Part shown: piece by piece, positions 59,371-64,000 of the stretch | Layout: each line of letters starts with the position of its first letter | Numbering within the stretch: the first letter of the stretch is position 1 | Assembly: GCA_018268895.1 (NCBI GenBank) | Contig: JAFDVP010000013.1 | Span: forward strand, 217,267 to 281,266 | Reading direction: 5' to 3' | DNA length: 64,000 nt | From: Acidobacteriota bacterium | GTDB lineage: Bacteria; Acidobacteriota; Terriglobia; Terriglobales; Acidobacteriaceae | Program-made: the position numbers and the translations under genes | Notes under the pieces: model-generated | Database searches by the model: none | What the model saw: only the letters and a program-made list of their open reading frames with translations | What the model was told of the DNA's origin: nothing

Positions 59371-62300
59371 CGGAGAGTTCACAGGACGAGCTGCTGGAGC
59401 GCGCCCGCAAGGTGATCCGCGACCTGCGCGAGAAGTTGAGCGCGGCTGAAGCTCGCAACCAGCCTGAGCCGATTGCAGTGACCGGTCTGGGATTGCGCTT
59501 TCCGGGGTGCGGCGACGATCCACAGCGCTTCTGGCAGATGATTGAAGAGGGCCGCGATGCGGTGGTGAAGATTCCGCGCGACCGCTGGGACAGGGAGGCC
59601 TACTATGCTCCCGATGCGCCGACACCGGCAAAGATTAATACGCGGCACGCATCGTTCCTTGAAGATGTGCGGCGGTTCGATGCGGCGTTCTTCGACATTA
59701 CGCCTACGGAAGCTGTCGGGATGGACCCGCAACAGCGGATTTTTCTGGAGACGGCGTGGCATGCGTTTGAAGATGCAGGGCTGACGAAGCAGCATCTGAC
59801 CGGCAGCGACACGGGTGTCTTTGTGGGCGTGCACAGCCAGAGCATCGACTACCTTGCGATGCAGCAGGCGGAGCCACAGCGGCTGGATGCGTACTCGGGC
59901 ACGGGCACGGCGCACGACGTGATTGCCGGAAGGCTGGCCTACTGGCTCGACCTGCATGGGCCTGCGGTGGTGGTGAATACGGCGTGCTCTTCGTCGCTGG
60001 TTGCGGTGCACCTGGCGTGCCGGAGTCTGCGCGCGGGCGACTGCACGGTTGCGGTCGCGGGCGGCGTCAATCTTCTGCTGACGCCCATGTCGACGGTGAC
60101 TGCTTCGCAGTTGCAGTTGCTGTCTCCCGATGGGCGCTGCAAGACATTTGATTCGCGAGCCGATGGCATGGGACGTGGAGAGGGATGCGGCGTGGTGGTG
60201 CTGAAAAAGCTGAGCGATGCGCGGCGCGATGGCGACCGCGTCCATGCGGTGCTGCGCGGCTCGGCGGTGAACCAGGACGGAAGGACGAATGGACTGACGG
60301 CCCCGAACGGCCTCGCGCAGCAGCGTGTTCTGCGGCGCGCCGTGGAAGATGCGGGTGTGGACGCGGGAGCGATTGGTTATGTAGAGGCGCATGGAACGGG
60401 GACTCCGCTGGGCGACCCGATCGAGATCGAGGCGCTCGGCGAGGTCTTTGGGCGGGCGAAGAAGAGAACATCTGCATTGACGCTGGGAGCGGTGAAGGCG
60501 AACGTTGGCCATCTGGAAGGGGCAGCTGGTATAGCGGGGCTGATCAAAGCGGTGATGGTGCTGAAGCATCGCTGGCTGCCGCCGGTGGCCAACCTGGAAA
60601 GGTTCAACACGCACCTTGTTCTGGAAGGTTCGGGCATCGAGATTCCGAAGCAGGGGCGCGTGTGGGAGGCCTCCGCACCGAGGATCGCAGGCGTGAGCTC
60701 GTTTGGATGGAGCGGCACGAATGCGCATGTGGTTCTCGAAGAGGCGGTGGAGACTGCTGCGGCGGATGGCGGACGGATGGCGGAGAGGCCGGTGCTGATC
60801 TCGGCACAGTCGGCAGAGGCGCTGAAGGTACTGGCTGCTGCCTATGCGGAGCTGCTGGATGCGGCGGATGCTGCGATGTTTGCGCGCGTGAGCTATACGA
60901 GCGCTGTGCGGCGAACGCACCATGCTTTCAGGCTTGCGGTCGCTGGCGGCGATGGCCGGTCGGCGGCTCGGGATCTTCGACGGCGCATTGCAGAAGGTGT
61001 GGGTTCAGCACAGGTGGCAGGCGGTGGGGCTGCATCGCTTGGCGAGAGTCTGCGGTCGTGGGAGTCGGGAGCCGAAGTCGCGTGGGAGAGGCTGGTGCCG
61101 CTTGCGGGCATCGCGGACCTGCCTCTGTATCCGTTTCAGGGGAGAGAGTACTGGCTGGATACAAAGGCAGTGTCTGCCGAAGAAGAGGCGGCAGACAGGC
61201 CACCTGACGATTGGTTCTATAAGACAGAGTGGATTGAGAGGCCGCTAAGCGACGCAGCGAATGGATTGAGCGCAGTCGTTCTGATTCATTCGCCATCGAG
61301 CGACATGGCGCGAGTGATGGACGTCTTCGAGCGGCGCGGGATTCGAGTGCTCGATGTGCTCTGCGGAGGCGGGGCCTGCGAACGACTGGCGGGCAACAGG
61401 TTTGTGACAGGTGAGGATGCTGGCCAGGGACTTGCGCGGGTGTTTGAAGTATTGGCGAAAGAAGGGATCGCAGGGTACGAAGCGCTGTACTTCTCTGAAG
61501 AGGAGAGCGCGGAGCGTCTGATGGAGGATGCGCTGGCCGTGTCGATGGCTTTCGTCAGGCAGGAGTCGCCTTCGAGATTGTGGTTTGTGACTCGTGGCGC
61601 GGATGGTCCGGATGGTTTGGGGCGCTGCGGTCGCACGAGGATGCAGTCGGCGGTGCGAGGCTTCAGCCGCGTCTTTGGACTTGAGTATCCTGAGCGGTCT
61701 GGCGGACTGATTGACGTCGATTGGAGCGAGGAGGCTGGTGTTGCAGCGCTTTGCGATGAGTTGGAGACGTCCTCAGGTGAAGACCGCGTGGCGTTGTGGG
61801 ATGGCCGGCGCTGGGTTGCTCGTCTTCGCCGCGACCGGCCTGCATTGCTGAAGAGCCGGTTGTCCCTGCGGCAGGACTGCGCGTATCTGGTTACAGGAGC
61901 GTTTGGCGAGTTGGGCGTTGAGATCGCGTCATGGCTTGTAGAACGCGGTGCGCGTCATCTGGTCCTGCTTGGTCGAAGACGAGTGGAAGAGGTTGGGAAT
62001 GCGAGGCTGCTGCGGCGGATGGAGGAGTGGCGTAAGCGGGGAGTGGCCGTTGTTGCGGAGGCCTGCGATGTTGCGGTTGAGTCGCAGGTGCAGCAGGTGT
62101 TGGACGGCATTGCCGGTACCGGACGCCGATTGGCTGGTGCGATTCACGCCGCTGCGCGGTTGGTGGTGCGCCCGATTTCCGAATTCGGTCGCGATGACGT
62201 CCATGAGGTATTTCATGCGAAGGTTGAGGGCGCGAGGGTGCTGGACCGGCTGACGCGCTCGCTCGATCTGGATTTCTTCGTTGTGTTCAGCTCTGCGGCG

Positions 62301-63098
62301 ACGACGATTGGGCTGCGCAATGGGGCGTTGTATGCGGCTGCCAACGGCTGTCTCGACGAGATTGTTCGAGAGCGGCGAGAGGGGAAGCAGGCCGGTCTCT
62401 GCATCGAGTGGGGATCGTGGGAGTATGCGCGTGAGGAGACGCAGCGCGCGTTGATTGGCCAGTCCGGGTTCGAGGAGATGCAGCCGGCGCGAGCGATGAG
62501 GGCGCTGGAGTCGCTGCTGCAGGAAGGCCGCGGCGATGGATTGATTGCCGCCATCGACTGGAAGGCGCTTGGACCGGCGCTGGAGATGCGCACCAGCCAG
62601 GCGTTGGTGGAGGATCTGCTGGTCGAGCGCGATGCGGCAGAGGAAAGCGTAGCGGCGCCAGGCGCAGCGCTGTCTGCCGAGGGGTTGACAGGAATCTCGA
62701 AGGAAGAGCGCAGCGATCGCGTGTGCGACTTCGTTGCAGCGGAGGTGCGCCGGATCTTTGGGATGGTGCCGGAGGAGTTTCTCGACGAATCGCGCGGGCT
62801 GTTTCAGATGGGAATGGATTCGCTGATGAGCGTGAGGCTGAAGCGGGCGTTGGAGGCCGGAACGGGGCTTCGTCTTCCGGGAACGCTCACGCTGCTGTAT
62901 CCCAATGTTTCAGCTATCGCGGCGTACCTGGAGGAGAAACTCGTGCCGTTGGCTTCAACGAAGGATGTGACAGATACGTCGGCGGCGCAGGAGAAGAGTG
63001 CGGGCTCTGAGGATGTCTCCGGCATGGATGACGAAGAGACGAGTGCGGCGATTGCAGCGGAGATTGCAGCGCTGCAACAGAAGCTGGGGGTCCGGTAG
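59367..63098 (+). CDS. Type I polyketide synthase, AT-less module (KS-KR-ACP)
   Basis: A 1243-residue PKS that begins with GTG at 59367, overlapping the upstream stop (GTGA). An N-terminal coiled-coil docking helix (residues 1-30, TESSQDELLERARKVIRDL) is followed by KS (about 35-455; active Cys near 207 in NTACSSSLVA). Only about 120 residues separate the KS end from the post-AT linker motif LPLYPFQGREYWLD near 580; a normal AT would need about 300 more. The KR follows (structural half about 630-830, TGAFGELG near 843, catalytic Ser in FSSAATTIG and Tyr in LYAAANGCLD), then ACP (GMDSLMSVRLKR near 1150) and a helical C-terminal docking tail. It lacks DH and ER. It must receive its extender from another AT. 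Confidence 0.9.
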   Translation: MTESSQDELLERARKVIRDLREKLSAAEARNQPEPIAVTGLGLRFPGCGDDPQRFWQMIEEGRDAVVKIPRDRWDREAYYAPDAPTPAKINTRHASFLEDVRRFDAAFFDITPTEAVGMDPQQRIFLETAWHAFEDAGLTKQHLTGSDTGVFVGVHSQSIDYLAMQQAEPQRLDAYSGTGTAHDVIAGRLAYWLDLHGPAVVVNTACSSSLVAVHLACRSLRAGDCTVAVAGGVNLLLTPMSTVTASQLQLLSPDGRCKTFDSRADGMGRGEGCGVVVLKKLSDARRDGDRVHAVLRGSAVNQDGRTNGLTAPNGLAQQRVLRRAVEDAGVDAGAIGYVEAHGTGTPLGDPIEIEALGEVFGRAKKRTSALTLGAVKANVGHLEGAAGIAGLIKAVMVLKHRWLPPVANLERFNTHLVLEGSGIEIPKQGRVWEASAPRIAGVSSFGWSGTNAHVVLEEAVETAAADGGRMAERPVLISAQSAEALKVLAAAYAELLDAADAAMFARVSYTSAVRRTHHAFRLAVAGGDGRSAARDLRRRIAEGVGSAQVAGGGAASLGESLRSWESGAEVAWERLVPLAGIADLPLYPFQGREYWLDTKAVSAEEEAADRPPDDWFYKTEWIERPLSDAANGLSAVVLIHSPSSDMARVMDVFERRGIRVLDVLCGGGACERLAGNRFVTGEDAGQGLARVFEVLAKEGIAGYEALYFSEEESAERLMEDALAVSMAFVRQESPSRLWFVTRGADGPDGLGRCGRTRMQSAVRGFSRVFGLEYPERSGGLIDVDWSEEAGVAALCDELETSSGEDRVALWDGRRWVARLRRDRPALLKSRLSLRQDCAYLVTGAFGELGVEIASWLVERGARHLVLLGRRRVEEVGNARLLRRMEEWRKRGVAVVAEACDVAVESQVQQVLDGIAGTGRRLAGAIHAAARLVVRPISEFGRDDVHEVFHAKVEGARVLDRLTRSLDLDFFVVFSSAATTIGLRNGALYAAANGCLDEIVRERREGKQAGLCIEWGSWEYAREETQRALIGQSGFEEMQPARAMRALESLLQEGRGDGLIAAIDWKALGPALEMRTSQALVEDLLVERDAAEESVAAPGAALSAEGLTGISKEERSDRVCDFVAAEVRRIFGMVPEEFLDESRGLFQMGMDSLMSVRLKRALEAGTGLRLPGTLTLLYPNVSAIAAYLEEKLVPLASTKDVTDTSAAQEKSAGSEDVSGMDDEETSAAIAAEIAALQQKLGVR

Positions 63099-63100
63099 AT

Positions 63101-64000
63101 ATGGCGGATGGAACGGGAGCCATCTCGGCTGACAAGCAGACGTTGCTTGCGCTGCGAGCGCTGCGCCAGCGTGTTGAAGAGCTGGAAGCGGCGGAGCGGG
63201 AGCCGATTGCAATTATCGGGATGGCCTGCCGGTTTCCCGGCGGCGCAGACACTCCGGAGGATTTCTGGAGGCTGTTACAGGAGAGGCGCGACGCAGTGAG
63301 TGAGATTCCTCGCGAACGGCTCGACCTCGAATCGGTTTACGATCCGAAGCCGCAGACACCGGGAAAGACCTATAGCAAATGGGCGGGTGTGCTTGAGGCG
63401 CCGGGCAGCTTCGATGCGGAGTTCTTTGGGATCTCTCCGCGCGAGGCGGTGAGCATGGACCCGCAGCACCGCATGTTGCTTGAGGCAAGCTGGGAGGCGC
63501 TGGAGGATGCGGGCATCGCGCCGAAGACGCTTGCGGGCGGGCAGGTAGGTGTCTTTGTCGGCGTGACGACGTCGGAGTATGCGCAACTCCAACAGAGGAT
63601 CACGGCGCGAGAGAAGCTGACGGCGTACGTGCTTCAAGGCTCGGCGCTGAATGCAGCGGCGGGGCGGCTCGCGTATTTTTATGGGTTGAATGGGCCGTGC
63701 ATGGCGATCGATACGGCCTGCTCATCGTCGCTGGTGGCGATCGACCGGGCGTGCAAGAGCCTGCAACAACGCGAGACATCGCTTGCGATCGCGGCAGGCG
63801 TGAACCTGCTGGCTGTTCCCGATGGGCTCGTGATTGCATCGCAGTGGGGGATGCTGTCGCCTACAGGGAAGGTGAGTGCCTTTTCGTCATCTGCGGATGG
63901 GTTTGTACGAGGCGAGGGGTGTGGAGTTTTGTTGTTGAAGCGCCGCGTGGAGGCTTTGCGGGATGGGGACCGTGTGTTGGGGTGGTTGTTGTCGAGCGCG
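63101..64000 (+). CDS. Type I polyketide synthase, N-terminal KS (partial, runs off window)
   Basis: The first 300 codons of a third PKS protein, starting 2 bp after the previous stop. Residues 1-33 form a coiled-coil docking helix (KQTLLALRALRQRVEELEAA). The KS starts at EPIAIIGMACRFPGGADTPE, and the active Cys is at residue 207 in DTACSSSLVAIDRACKSL. The frame is open to the last base, reading DGFVRGEGCGVLLLKRRVEA near the end, and continues beyond the window. Later domains and module count are unknown. Confidence 0.93.
   Translation, partial: MADGTGAISADKQTLLALRALRQRVEELEAAEREPIAIIGMACRFPGGADTPEDFWRLLQERRDAVSEIPRERLDLESVYDPKPQTPGKTYSKWAGVLEAPGSFDAEFFGISPREAVSMDPQHRMLLEASWEALEDAGIAPKTLAGGQVGVFVGVTTSEYAQLQQRITAREKLTAYVLQGSALNAAAGRLAYFYGLNGPCMAIDTACSSSLVAIDRACKSLQQRETSLAIAAGVNLLAVPDGLVIASQWGMLSPTGKVSAFSSSADGFVRGEGCGVLLLKRRVEALRDGDRVLGWLLSSA

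Noticed and set aside
1..64000. tRNA or rRNA genes, integrases and transposases
   Set aside because: I looked for cloverleaf-like segments and for transposase or integrase motifs in the open frames and found none I could support.

Overview
The window looks like a chromosomal segment of an Acidobacteriota member, most likely class Terriglobia (subdivision 1). I infer this from the high GC content, the very large Oar-like TonB-dependent receptor with an N-terminal carboxypeptidase-regulatory domain, the DUF4159/MoxR/DUF58/BatA/DUF4175 envelope operon, Tat-exported sugar isomerase-like TIM barrels, and the habit of packing genes with ATGA or TAATG overlaps. No rRNA, tRNA, insertion sequence, integrase or CRISPR array was found.

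Layout. (1) 1-11300, minus strand: a complex I operon, nuoA-B-C-D-I-H-J-K-L-M-M-N (nuoN cut by the window edge). It has two tandem nuoM genes, a NuoL with a lengthened C-terminal lateral helix, and no nuoE, nuoF or nuoG. (2) 11546-14478, plus strand: korAB, a two-subunit 2-oxoacid:ferredoxin oxidoreductase, divergent from nuoA. (3) 14497-16002: a small acidic protein and a glutaryl-CoA dehydrogenase. (4) 16190-33359: a catabolic regulon. It holds a secreted DUF1080/FG-GAP protein, a TonB receptor, a PQQ dehydrogenase with an internal cytochrome c, a transketolase plus cupin, an NAD-dependent epimerase, an SMP-30 lactonase, an IclR regulator, a Tat-exported TIM barrel and two SDRs. Six promoters inside it carry the same 36-bp element: two 15-bp palindromic half sites (consensus near TTGCATAATACGCAA) with centres exactly 21 bp apart. 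(5) 33383-35349: a Gfo/Idh/MocA oxidoreductase and a second Tat-exported TIM barrel. (6) 35549-38972: two paralogous DUF4159 genes either side of a Tat-exported multicopper oxidase. (7) 39015-52171: a tightly coupled seven-gene operon of VWA, caspase-like, TPR-metallopeptidase, MoxR, DUF58, BatA-like and DUF4175-like proteins. (8) 52144-52524: a small membrane protein. (9) 52906-64000: the start of a type I polyketide synthase operon of three proteins, KS-AT-DH-ER-KR-ACP, then KS-KR-ACP with the AT removed, then a third that begins with a KS and leaves the window.

How the parts fit. KorAB makes reduced ferredoxin. The neighbouring 11-subunit-type complex I lacks its NADH-oxidising arm, so ferredoxin input is a reasonable inference. 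The IclR regulon reads as uptake and periplasmic-plus-cytoplasmic breakdown of one sugar, glycoside or sugar acid: outer-membrane import, secreted binding or hydrolysis, quinoprotein oxidation, lactone opening, then isomerisation and SDR steps. The MoxR operon is probably an envelope assembly or stress system; its substrate is unknown. The polyketide product cannot be predicted because the operon is cut.
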